From the NCBI GenBank assembly GCA_029851415.1, contig CM056742.1, forward strand, positions 157,981,121 to 158,045,120: 64,000 nt of DNA. The letters are read 5' to 3'. Origin of the DNA: Eretmocerus hayati (Eukaryota > Arthropoda > Insecta > Hymenoptera > Aphelinidae). The translations under genes were made by a program, and so were the position numbers. The notes below the pieces were generated by a model. It saw nothing but the letters and a program-made list of their open reading frames with translations, did not search any database and had not been told where the DNA came from. Position 1 is the stretch's first letter. Every line of letters starts with the position of its first letter. Of the stretch, positions 33,428 to 45,000 are shown in pieces.

Positions 33428-33875
33428 CTATTCATTTATCTTTAGCGAGTAATTCTGCCAAGCCATCAGAGTTCGATCTACATCAGCTGATTGTAACAAC
33501 CCGTTCGTGAGTGAGATTTTTTCAAAAAGCCACTGTCCAGCAGGATTTCTGAGATGATTCTCGAAATGATTCGTTCCTATTTTTAGGCTCATTGCTACCG
33601 AAGGACTAGTCGAATCGATTTCCAAATCGCTTTTGAAGAACTCACGAAAATATGTGAGGAGAATTTTTGACAAACCTTTTCTCCTTTGATGGGATGGAAC
33701 CCATGCAAACTCTAAATAAGCATTCCCTGCTTTGATAGCGAATAATTGAAGGTACTTTTTTGATCTCAAGAATGTGGGGGTTTAGACAAGCGTCTATAAA
33801 CTGAAGAGAATGATTCATCACAACTCGGACTAGCGTAGATCTCATAGGAAAATCAGTACTGTACCTCCAATTCAA
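33428..33875 (-). pseudogene. Possible GNAT-like acetyltransferase remnant
   Basis: The minus-strand frame 33769-33428 (113 codons) contains AYLEFAWVPSHQRRKGLSKI. This resembles the acetyl-CoA-binding motif A of GNAT acetyltransferases: a beta strand, then Q/R-x-x-G-x-G/A, here QRRKGLS, then a helix. An adjacent frame upstream (33875 to about 33775) gives a plausible continuation only through a frameshift near 33770, which would make this a broken gene. There is no second domain, and a single motif is weak evidence. It could also be one exon of an intron-containing gene, or chance. Confidence 0.25.
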
Positions 33876-34188
33876 ACCGACTCTATGAATAAATCTTACT
33901 CAAGGATAGAAACAAAACTCTTAAAGATCCAGATGATGTAGAATATCTCGCATGGAATGAAGAGAGGGGGGTCCATAATTAGATGTGGGAGAGCTATTGG
34001 AAGATTTAGAAATAGTAGATGCATCCAATGGATTACCTGCGATTTTTCATGCGTTCCCACAGCAACCCATTAGTCAAATGACGTTGTTATTCTTTATCGA
34101 AGATTCGTATAAATTAATATCGTCATCTGAGGAGCATCTAATGCCTTGACATTTTTCTGAATTAGTCCAAATTCAGACTTGAAGTACG
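33876..34188. other. AT-rich spacer, nothing recognised
   Basis: Short stretch between the possible GNAT remnant and the Tc1-type element; no feature supported. Confidence 0.5.
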
Positions 34189-34190
34189 TA

Positions 34191-35107
34191 CACTACCGGT
34201 CAAAAGTTTAAGCTCACCCAAAAATTATTTTTTCAATTTTGTGAGTTGAACTCTCTATTTGACCGTAGAGGACTCTTCTGGAGCTCATTTTAAAGGTTTT
34301 TTCACGTACTTCAAGATGGCTCTATTCATTTTTATCCTTACGGATCGGGATCTTTCCAATTTGAGCTTGGAAAAGTGTCAATTTCAACGATTTTTCAGAG
34401 AATCTTTTGGCTCCTGCCAATTTGAGCCACATGAATGTTTCAATATGGAAGTTGTGGGATCCAAAAGTACCAGTCTAGAGCTTCAGAATCCGTTTTTGAA
34501 CGTTCCTCTACGCCTCTTCCAGTCCGAGCTATGACACTTTCTCTGAGGGAAGATTTTTCGCAAAAACTAGCACCTGGATTCAAAAATGACGAGAAAATTC
34601 ACTTTTTGGGGCATATTTCAAAGGTTCCTCGTTTCTTTAATCAAGATGTTGATAAAAGATGACAGAAATGATGATTATACTTCATAAAAATGCGTCTCTG
34701 TATCTCTCTCGAATTGGAGTGCTAGTTTTTCCGAAAAATCTTCCCTCAGAGAAAGTGTCATAGCTCGGACTGGAAGTGGCGTAGAGGGGCGTTCAAAAAC
34801 GGATTTTGAAGCTCTAGACTGGTACTTTCATATCCCACAATTCCCATATTGAAACATTCATGTGGCTCAAATTGGCAGGAGCCAAAAGATTCTCCCAAAA
34901 ATCGTTGAAATTGACACTTTTCCAAGCTCAAATTGGAAAGATCCCGATCCGTATGGATAAAAATGAATTATGCCATCTTAAAATACGTGCAAAAACCCTC
35001 AAAATGAGCTCCAGAAGAGTCCTCTACGGTCAAGTAGAGCCGAGTAGTTCAACGCACAAAATCGAAAAGAAATTTTTTGGGTGAGCTTAAACTTTTGACC
35101 GGTAGTG
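34191..35107. mobile_element. Tc1/mariner-type palindromic MITE, 917 bp
   Basis: The ends CACTACCGGTCAAAAGTTTA (34191) and its complement (to 35107) are typical of Tc1-like terminal repeats. TA flanks both sides (34189-34190 and 35108-35109), the Tc1/mariner target duplication. The inverted repeats are very long: most of 34191-34560 pairs with 34740-35107, with shared landmarks such as CAATTTGAGC and AGCTATGACACTTTCTCTGA. There is no transposase ORF; frames inside are arm translations. The whole transcript would fold into one hairpin. Confidence 0.88.
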
Positions 35108-35109
35108 TA

Positions 35110-35990
35110 TCTTGGATATAATCTAAGATGAGTCACCTGTGATCACAGATCCTTGATCCAACAAATATTTTTTGTGAAATATGAGGAGGAGTATCAATCA
35201 GTCCATTCTACTGGGAATAAGCAATCCTACAAGATACCCTGTTTTGGAAAACTTCTTGTCCCAAAAAACCCCTACTATCTACTATATCTTATTGATATCA
35301 TTGATTTTCTCCAATTTCAGGTACGTGTTAGACAATCGGAATGCTACATTGAATTTAGAGGCAGCCGTTATCGTGAGTGAAGTAGTCAATTGCATGGTCT
35401 GGTCTGAATGAATGGAAATCATGATCTTCATGTGTCCCTTGATCCCATGTATGACGATTCATTTCTGTATAAATTAAAAGACTGTTCACGCTCAAACCAG
35501 ACACGGGGGTTCGTGATATTATGAACTACTATCCGTCCTGATCACATGCAAATGGAGTGGAATACTCTGTTGACATAGAGAAAATTAAGACTCGCGAATA
35601 CATATTTTCATCACGTAATGTAACAAGAGGTCAGGTAGATTTCATCTATCTGCAATAAATGGTAGCAAGAGATCTATCTCATCGCTTTTATTATGAGTAT
35701 CTTTCGTATACTTGAGAACTGATACTATTCGAGTTTGGAAAATGGACCACTTTAATTTATCCCTGCTTCTTGTCTCTTTTGTCGTATCCTTGTAAGGATC
35801 TAATGAAAGAAAATGAGCTGTTAATTCTACACCACTAATGGCCCCACCTTCTTTCAACCACATTTCAGTGCATGAAAAATTGCGTCTGAAGTTATTGACG
35901 CGACCTCGTTGCGGCATTGGCATCCATTGTTTTCACCTTGTTCACATCTATACCGATCTTTGACTGAAAACGTGTGATGATGATTTACTA
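35110..35990. other. AT-rich DNA, nothing recognised
   Basis: No gene or repeat that I can support. Confidence 0.5.
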
Positions 35991-36321
35991 ACAAGGGGAG
36001 GTCATGGTCTGTGGGTCGGGGATTCGGCTGAAACTCTGGGAACCATCTCCTTTTGGCACCAAAAGATGATATCCAAAACCGCTTACTTGAATGCTGAAGC
36101 GTTTTGGAGCTACAACCCATGACATTAGCATTGCCCATATAGGCCCATGTGAAAAAGTCGCATCTATAGATATACTGACAATGATAATCTCTATAGCTGT
36201 AGCTCTAAAACGCTTTAGCATTCAAGTAAGCCGTTCTGGATATCATCTTTTGGTGCCAAAAGGAGATGATTCCCAGAGTTTCAGCCAAATCCACGACCCA
36301 CAGACCATGACCTCTCCTTGT
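35991..36321. mobile_element. 331-bp palindromic MITE (ACAAGGGGAG ends), copy 2
   Basis: Starts ACAAGGGGAG and ends CTCTCCTTGT. The arms are close inverse complements. The centre GACATTAGCATTGCCCATAT starts at 36121, exactly 130 bases in, as in copy 1 at 12121. Total length is also identical. Between copies the arms have only patchy similarity, although within this copy they pair well. Confidence 0.85.
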
Positions 36322-36658
36322 GAGTGAATTTGTGACCGAGGCATGACAATAGATAGGTTCTGTTCTTCTAGAGATTCCTCCATACCAGATATCAACAGCA
36401 ATGACCAATCATACCTCGAGTGACTATGACTCTTCTGCATTGAATAGATCGCCTCATAGTTATCTTGGTAATATAAATATAAGAGGTATTTGACGTAAGG
36501 GCACATTCAATCTTGATTCTTCGTGGAATTCTTGAGATCCTCAAAGAACTAATGAGGGCTATAGTGGTTCGATCTTGAGTCTCATGGAATTTCTCTGGAA
36601 TTTCATGACGAATCCCATTCAATATAGATTGCTGACGGAGTTATTCAGTCTAGTCATA
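36322..36658. other. AT-rich spacer, nothing recognised
   Basis: Lies between the MITE and the piggyBac-like end; no feature supported. Confidence 0.5.
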
Positions 36659-37330
36659 TTAACCCTTGAATGACACACTTTGAAACCTGGTCATGAATGA
36701 CACACTGGGGTCAAAGTGACCCCAATCTAACGATTTGATATCCCACGGATCGCATTGAATATATCGCATCGAAAATCTTTCTGATAATAATTGGGGGTCT
36801 TTGAGACAAGGCGTTACATTGGCATAGCCGACACGGTGGCGCTAAAAATTGAAAAATAGTATGTAGTGTGAGAATTTTCCAAAATTTGAGGAAACTTCGA
36901 TGTTCTACTGTAAAATGAAAAACTTCTCCCCTCCGACATGCAAGGAGGAGGGGGGTTATATCGTAACCATACTCGTTATATTCAGCAGTAATGAAATAGA
37001 ATATGGGTGAATCGATCCTAGACACGACCCCCCCCCCCCCCAACACTGAGTTTATATTTCCAGCAAAATGTAATTCAGCCAATAAACAATCTGTTTTAGG
37101 AGATATTTCATGTGCCTAAATAACACATTGGGTCAGGTGAATTCCAGTCAAAATTATGTTTGACGGACATGCGAGTAGAGGTACAGTGGACGTCGCACCT
37201 GCAACAACCGATAGATAGAGACTCACACTACAGGTGAATGATGTGGCAGTCGAATTAGGACAAAGAATGATGAGCACCAACCCAGGTTTCACAAACAGGA
37301 ATAATATACTGGGGTCAGACTGACCCCAGA
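36659..37330. mobile_element. One-ended piggyBac-like fragment
   Basis: TTAACCCTTGAATGACACAC starts at 36659. GAATGACACACT is repeated directly at about 36694, followed by GGGGTCAAAGTGACCCC (36707-36723). A sister palindrome, CTGGGGTCAGACTGACCCCA, starts at 37309. TTAACCC ends and GGGGTCA...TGACCCC subterminal palindromes recall piggyBac-like elements. I could not find the matching right end, and there is no transposase ORF. A run of 14 C lies at 37028-37041. Confidence 0.4.
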
Positions 37331-39227
37331 AAAATTCCGCCTGATGTGGGTGGCTACGGGCGCGAGACTAGCAGTGCGGTGGCCCTTACAACTGATTGTA
37401 GGAGGGTCAAACTAGAGACAGTTCGCACGTGGCAAGCGAATCTCGACGATCTTGATATCGATCATTTGAGGTTCAACACTGAATGAATAATGAGAAACAA
37501 TGAAATTGCTGAGATACTCGCGTGGATTGTCACATTTGGGCTTGGAGATATTTTATATGCTGAAGAAGAACATTGTGGTACATTGACTCAACTGTTGTCA
37601 TAAGGAAATGTCATCGATTATAAAAACAGATTATGGCAGTCATCAACACTAAAGAACGACACAATTTCGATAACGACAATAGGGAGCACAGAGAAAAGTG
37701 TCTCAAACCACCAAAACCGAATGAAAATGCAAGAAAACAAAGTTGACCTCAAAATGAAAGACGATCGTATAAGCCAAGCCGTACATCACTCCTTTAGTTC
37801 CACCAAAATCGATCAGGAAAGGCTGAATATTTGTGACAAGACCTTTGGACATCACCTGTAGTCACTCCGTGAAGCTAGGCAGATTCTTTCCAGCAACAGG
37901 AGCCAGGATACAACAACTTTACTGCTGACATTGGCGAGATTCGTGACGCGTAATAAAATCGATAGTGGTTATACATTTTATGTATATCTATACCTTACCT
38001 ATACAGGTATTCAAAAGCAACGCGTTTGCTCTCGCGCGTACGTAACAAGCGACCCGAAGGGTGACAATGCATACGCACCGAACTTTAATGCTCGATCGCG
38101 CAACAATAACCAAAAGCACCGAGTACACGCTTTTATCGCGCTGCCAGCCGACTCTGATGCTACTGCTGTTGCTGTATTCTCTGCATCTAGCTCAACGGTA
38201 GTGTAGGTAGGCAGTGAAAGAGGCGCCTGCAAACGATTGGCTGTGTGTGTTTTTTTTATTGGCTATAGTGACTCACACATTGAGAGCGAGAACGACCGGG
38301 ACGCGTTGGAATCATTGATTAATTTATTCGTTTGAATTTCAAACGCACCTTTCTTTGAACGCGTTGCGAATTTCGGCCAACACAGGCAGACAAGCGTTGG
38401 TTCATTCGTTGCAAGTTTGGTCGTTATATATTGTATGGAGACACAGAATGAAAGAGTTGAATCGTTCTAACGAGCTGTCGAAAATTGCTCCAAGCGACGA
38501 TCGCTAACGTTTTTGATGGAAATTCAGATTTTGAAATTTATTGGCTTTTGTGTATAGGAATCGGGTGGTTCAGTCAATTTTTATTGTATGTGATTCGGAG
38601 AATTGGACGTTTTTGTTGAAATGATTTGGGTGATTGTGAAATATTAGAGGATTGGAATTTTATAGATATTGAGGATGGTCCTTGGAATGTGATTCGTTTT
38701 CTACAGGAAAATACAAAGATACGTTTCAATTTCTGTTGAGATTATCTCATCATGATTTGTTTTCATCAATCGAATTAATAACTCGTTTAACCACAGAAGA
38801 ATGATGGAAATGCTTTTTGAATCAGTAAGCTGATTGCTAGAACAACTTTCGTACTTCAGAATGGTAGACTGATGTTTGAAAGATTGATTACTCGAACAAA
38901 AACGGTGGAAAACAAGAGAATTGAGAAACTTTGTATTTCCATATTGTCCTGAACGATAGACCTCTTCTGGAAAATAATTCATGTACCAATATAACCTTGA
39001 GTAAGAGATTGAAGGAATGCCATATCTTAGTTCTCCCATCAGAAATTATCACGGAATATTGGATATTACATCTTTCTAGTGTAGTGGATGCTCAAAGTAG
39101 AGGGGTCAAAGTAGTTGTACACCAAAATTTTCCATCAACAGTATGCTTCCAGATTTTCCTCGACACTAGTACGTGTAAGAAATCTCAGGACATTGGCCAT
39201 TCAGCGAGCGCTGCTTACCGAAAATTG
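37331..39227. other. Unassigned DNA with a CpG-richer patch
   Basis: About 37940-38210 is richer in CG dinucleotides (runs such as CTCGCGCGTACG) than its surroundings. It could be a promoter or first exon of a host gene. The 91-codon frame there is not recognised. GTAGTTGTACACCAAAATTTTCC at about 39112 is a copy of the end sequence at 22237. Confidence 0.4.
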
Positions 39228-40510
39228 ATGGATTTTACAAATTTCCAACATTGTGCTCTCTCCGAAACCATCAGTGAGAACTCTCTGAACTTCAGTTAAT
39301 ACGGGATCAACTCTGACTGATGACTTCAGGGAGTAGTTTCAGTGAGTATTCACTGAAGTCGCGCTGAAACTCCAGTGACCTTGGGTGGTCGGACGAGTGC
39401 ACATCACTGAAGATTCAGTGAGCATCACTGAAATTTTAGTGAGCATCAACTGAAGTATCGAAGGCGCTTACTCAGCTGGCAAAAAGACGAGAAATGAATC
39501 CAGTTGAGTAAGCGCCTTTGATATTTTAGTTGATGCTCACTGGAATTTCAGTAATGCTCACTGAAACTTCAGTAACGATGGCCCGCCCGGCTCTCATGGT
39601 CATTAAAATTTCAGTGAATGGTCTCGCTGAAACTTCAGTGGTTTTTACAAGTGGTTCAGCGGGTTTTACAAATTTCCAACATTGTGCTCTCTCCGAAACC
39701 ATCAGTGAGAACTCACTGAACTTCAGTTAATACGGGATCAACTCTGACTGATGACTTCAGGGAGTAGTTTAAGTGAACATTCATTGAAGTCGCGCTGAAA
39801 CTCCAGTGACCTTGGGTGGTCGGACGAGTGCACATCACTGAAGTTTCAGTGAGCATCACTGAAATTTTAGTGAGAATAGTCACTGAAATTTCAGTGGCCT
39901 TTGGAGTCAGACGAGTCCTGATCACTGAAGTTTCAGTGAGCAGCACTGAAGTTTCAGCGAGACCATTCACTGAATTTTCAGTGACCACTAGAGTCGGGCG
40001 GGCCATCGTCACTGGAGTTTCAGTGAGCATTACTGAGATTTCAGTGAACATCAACTGAAGTATCGAAGGCGCTCACTCAACTGGCAAAAAGACGAGAAAT
40101 GAATCCAGTTGAGTAAGCGCCTTTGATACTTCAGTTGATGCTCACTAAAATTTCAGTAATGCTCACTGAAACTCCAGTGACGATGGCCCGCCCGGCTCTA
40201 GTGGTCACTGAAATTTCAGTGAATGGTCTCGCTGAAACTTCAGTGGTGCTCACTGAAACTTCAGTGACGATGGCCCGTCCGACTCCGAAGGCCACTGAAA
40301 TTTCAGTGACTGTTCTTACTGAAATTTCAGTGATACTCACTGAAACACCAATGATGTGGACTCGTCCGACCACTCAAGGTCACTGAAGTTTCAGTGTGAC
40401 TTCAGTAAATATACACTGAAACTACTCACTAAAGCCATTAGTCAGAGTTGATCCCAGATTGAGTGTAGTTCAGTGAGCTGTCACTGATGGTTTCGGAGAG
40501 AGTGCTTGGC
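39228..40510. mobile_element. Foldback-like cluster of CACTGAAATTTCAGTG palindromes
   Basis: The region is saturated with (T)CACTGAAA(T/C)TTCAGTG, itself a palindrome (exact at 39881, 40206 and 40293, with many one-base variants). A ~180-bp segment at 39233-39412 recurs directly at 39664-39843 and inverted at about 40355-40506. Two hairpin centres with the same 20-base loop lie at 39480-39499 and 40085-40104, each flanked by ~38-bp arms containing AAGGCGCTTACTCA-type sequence. The structure reads as a truncated foldback unit followed by a fuller one. Open frames rich in TEISV/TETSV on both strands are by-products of the repeat. Confidence 0.8.
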
Positions 40511-41844
40511 GCTCACGGGAAGAGAGGGAGATAAAACCACAAAATGGGCTCTAAGACAAAATCCGATCTAGTAAAGACTACTAAAATCCAAGAGAGAGAA
40601 GTTGATATGTTGACAAACTGTATAGCCAAGTTCCTATATGATTCACTGTCTCGTTTTTGAGGAACGTCTGTACAGGATGAAAAGTGTAAGACATCAGCAC
40701 GGAATTTTGAATATATGGCTACTTAGTTGTGAGATTCGTGTGAATTCGTGTTCGAGAAGGTTTAGGTAGTCCTTACTCAGAGTTATTAGTCAGAAATGAC
40801 GTGACTACCAACATTATCGATCATTTTGACTGAATTGATGAGAACGAAAAAATGAGGTTGAATCCCCTTGGCTTTCACCTAGTTGGTGGAGAAATACCTC
40901 ATCAGCTAGTATACACTGAGAAAAAATTCTTAGCCGCACGGCCATGTGATTCGCCATGCGACCAAAGAGTGGTATAGCCAGGAGAGCAATACCAATTTGG
41001 TCACTATGACGAGTTATCGAAATGATTTGGCATCTAGTATTTCTGCCAGAATAAATAACAATAGCCCATCTATTTTGAATACTCCGATACTTCATGGAAT
41101 CACAGTCACATTACGATTATTTTACCAGGAAAGCCATCTAATTTTCGCACGTAATCATTGCGACGAAAGATTATTATAATCCAAAGACTTTTTTTTAGGT
41201 TATTCGCATGCAATAATAAGATCATAATGCTGAGTTGACAATCCAGTATTGGCCCGACAGCAATACCACGTTACAATGCAGCCATACTGTTCGAACTGCA
41301 ATATTCTGTTCTCAATGTAGGGATATGATTTGAATCTGGCCCTTGTAATGTTGGGAAATGTATGACCCCAGAAGTATTGTTCTTGGTGAAATTTACCGGA
41401 GATCAGTCTATATCATCTGGTCCATTGCCTCATTTCAAATGGACTTTTCCTTTCACTTGCACCAAGAAAAAAAGTTCTCATGCAACAATGGAAATCCTCA
41501 ACAGATTGATCTTTTGAATCTCACATAAAACAAAATTTTGCAAATCTTCACTTCGTTCTTGTGAGTAATCATCGAATGTTAGATACCATCAATTCGTGGT
41601 CTCGCTTGTCAGCTGAAAAAATAAATGCATTCAAGTTCTCGATCCCGTATCACTGAACCGATTTTTCACGTCTGACTGCTCGCTTCGATCCTTGAGACGA
41701 GTTTGAGACTGCAACGCTGGCTGTAAGGTCTAAGAGTATAGCTTCTGCCTGTGCTGCAACAGCAGCAGGAAAGGGGCGATGACGCAAAGTTAAGGGAGTA
41801 GTGAGTGACGTGTTATTTACCGCCTTGCTCCAATCTCAGCTCTC
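40511..41844. other. AT-rich DNA, nothing recognised
   Basis: No supported ORF or repeat. Confidence 0.5.
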
Positions 41845-42060
41845 TTGTCGCCATCCGCCTTCGTTGCGCCTCACCACTCTTTCCACTATACACTTCCTCT
41901 TTCTTTCCCTCTCTCTTCCACTCTCTTACTTTTTCTCGTTGCCGCAACTTCCCCCAAACACCAACTATACTTATTCGTGGGTATATCTTCTCTCTTTCTC
42001 TCCGCCACCTTCTTTTTCTGGAACCCTCGCGGCTTCTTTTGACCCGTTCTTTCTTTCGTA
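41845..42060. repeat. Pyrimidine-rich tract
   Basis: A long stretch of C/T dominated by CTCT, TTTC and CTTCC blocks. It generates several overlapping Ser/Phe/Leu-rich frames in all three plus frames, which I regard as compositional artefacts. It could be intronic. Confidence 0.6.
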
Positions 42061-45000
42061 GATTCCCAAACTTCATCTGCCACACGCTGCGGGGTGTCTC
42101 GGCAGACGAGGTTCAAAAGTCACGGTGTAATCTGTGTCCTCTTCTTCTTTTTTGGATCCTCCCCTGTTTATTTCTTGAGACTCTGAATATTGCCTCTTTC
42201 CCTCACTGCGAGCAATCGTGTGTTTCATTTGCAGAGCAGACTTTTGGGTGTGATCTGACTGCGTGGGCAATCCTGATATTTTTCTCTTCTTGGGTTCGTA
42301 AAGCGCCTTCATTTTTGTAGGATGATATCGCTCCAGGAAGATTCTTAACCGAAGACATTTCTTTAAGCTTGGTCTGGAATCATTAGTCGATTCACAGAAT
42401 GTCATTCTGCTCAACATCCGATGTTGACCATCGGAGTCCTAAATTGAATGATTCAAAGTTATGCGAAGAACGTATGTAAACATTACCAAAAGGGGTGCTA
42501 CGAGGTCATCAAATGATGCATCCACTGTTCACGAATTTCACAAATGAATCCCAAAAATGATGTGCGATTTTTGTCAATTTTTCAACATATCTTCAAGATT
42601 TTGAGGAATTCCATATTGCCCTGCCAGAAATCAATCTTAGCCACTCCAAAAGTAATTGAGGTCTATCTCAGATAATTCACTTTGTAGACCAACACAAATG
42701 AGCCATTGAGTATAATAAGCTTGACCGATGCCTCGGCTCAGGAAATTCAAACTGCTACTATTCTGAACAAAGCAGTAACCAATCTTTTTCAAAATCTCAC
42801 TCACCTCAAATTCTCATTGTCAGTACACGAGCGCAAACGCCAGGCATAATTCATCATTCAGTCTGAAAAGCAATGACGAGAAAGAAACGTCACCAACGAG
42901 TGAATATTCGTCTTGAAAGAATCGATTTTCCATCGAAAAGAGCCGACGGGATTTACATTTTCACGCGTCGTTTAGCCAGCGTGCAAATGAAACTTTCCCG
43001 CACCTTTTTCAAGAGTATTCGCCAAACCATAGCTATATAGAAGAGTCTCGCATCGTCGTCGTCAATGGTGGTGGTGATGGTGTTGGTGGCCAATGGCTGA
43101 AGAGAAAAAGTGACGTTTGCATTTTCACGCCTCTCGCGCTCAACTGCCGGCCGTCAGCTTGTCGGACGATGATGGATCGGTTTCAAGACTCTAGCTTCTA
43201 TATACATTAGATTCAAACATCATATATATACTTCGGTAAGGTACGTTAGCTTGGGCATCTCTCATGGGATCAGATATTTTCCGCAATTACGGCTACTGCT
43301 GCTCTTGGCTTCTACTCGTTCTCGGTGCCAGTAATTTGTTCCTGTTTCCATCTCGTTCACTTCCATCCATTCATCGAAATCGCCCCCTACTCACCCCATC
43401 TATATCGATGATTCGCCACTTATTTTCTTCCTACATCGTCGAAACGAGTCTGAGCCACGCAATTAGTCGCTTCGAGACTCGAGAACGCTCGTTTGTCCTA
43501 CGAGCTTTGCTAGCAATATATTTTTCTCAGACTTTGTGAGGATGGGAAGAGGAAAAGGGTAGGGGGAAAGGAAGATTTGAGGCTGGAAGTACACTCATGT
43601 ACGCTAGGCTGACGACGACAACGACGACGAAGGAAACGACGACGTATAAGATGGCTTGAGTGCTTTTAGAGGATATTACATACCTTCGTGAAGGATATTA
43701 AATTCCAAGATTTATCTCGCCATCTTTCGCGAAACTTGTCTGCAGCTCGCGGACTCCTACGCTGATTATATCCGAGCTGCTGCTCTCACGTGCACTCCCC
43801 CCCTCTCCCCCCATCACCCATCAACTCTTACCTCACCCTTCTTTGTCTAATCTTACGTTCTCAAAAGGGCCCTCATGAGCACGTGGCCACTTTCAAAGTT
43901 TGAAACGTGGCCCACATTCCCCGCGTGTCATTTTGGAATTGTTCTCTCACTGCTTCATTTCTAGGTTACATTTCGACTGCTGAGAGTGTAATACAGAATA
44001 TGGTATCACTTGGAATGACAGCTCAGAAATCTAATCTTTGTAGGGTTGAGACTGATTCAAGTTTTCTGGTCCTAAAACATTAGATCTTTTTGGAATAGTT
44101 GTACATGGTATATTCTGTTGTCCACAAGTTGAATTCTAATGGGTTAATATTTTGTAAGTAGAACGATATGACAATGAAGTTTCTAAAAATACTCCGTTCA
44201 ATTTGTCGCTGATGAAGTGCATTTTCTGCATTCGGTTATGTAATATGCTGTATTGAATACTTCAATGATGAGACTCAAAAATTGAAGAATGTTCTTTGTT
44301 CTGAGACATTTTTCTTGGATTTAACTTTTAGAAACACAATAAATAGAATGAAGACTTCAGGCCCAGCGTTGAATTTTGATCTATCAGTCAGTGTAAATTC
44401 AAAAGCAGGAACGAATGATAGTGCCTGGTGCGAATTATGATATCTATGGCACATATTTCTCCAGATATCCATACTGTAAAGGATTCCGATCTCAACCACA
44501 TCTTCACTCTGAAAATCAACCAACTGGATGATTCTCTCTGTAGCAGCCACTGATTGCGTACCATATTCAAATAGTGGTTGAATGTCCGACTACATGGTTG
44601 ATTTCTCAATCAGGTGGCTGATAAATGCGGTTGAGAGTCAATCCAATTCTCACAGTGTAGATATCCATTATCTCGTACAGGAGATGATCACGTACATATG
44701 TATAACCTGCAAAGATCAATGAGTCACCCGCGAGCGGGATTGTCAAATCTTCAATAAATTGTGACCAACGAGATCATTCAACTATTTTTGCTGAAGTAAT
44801 CATACACGAGGATAGTTCAAATATCTCATATTTTATCTTTGAAAGTTAACCGTCACATTTTTCTGAGTGTGATTGACCATTTGTTCTCGATTCTCATTTC
44901 CTGCATCCTCAATCCAATTTACGGATACGAATGCCCTGTAGATAACAAAATAAAACAAATTTTATGACATTCATTGCTTACGCCTTGCCACCCGCCCCCT

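Noticed and set aside
39530..40386. TEISV/TETSV-repeat proteins on both strands
   Set aside because: They are open on both strands because the 16-base palindromic unit lacks stops; not a protein repeat family.
41801..42320. Ser/Phe/Leu-rich ORF of 171 codons
   Set aside because: It lies on a pyrimidine-rich tract that is open in several frames and on both strands.
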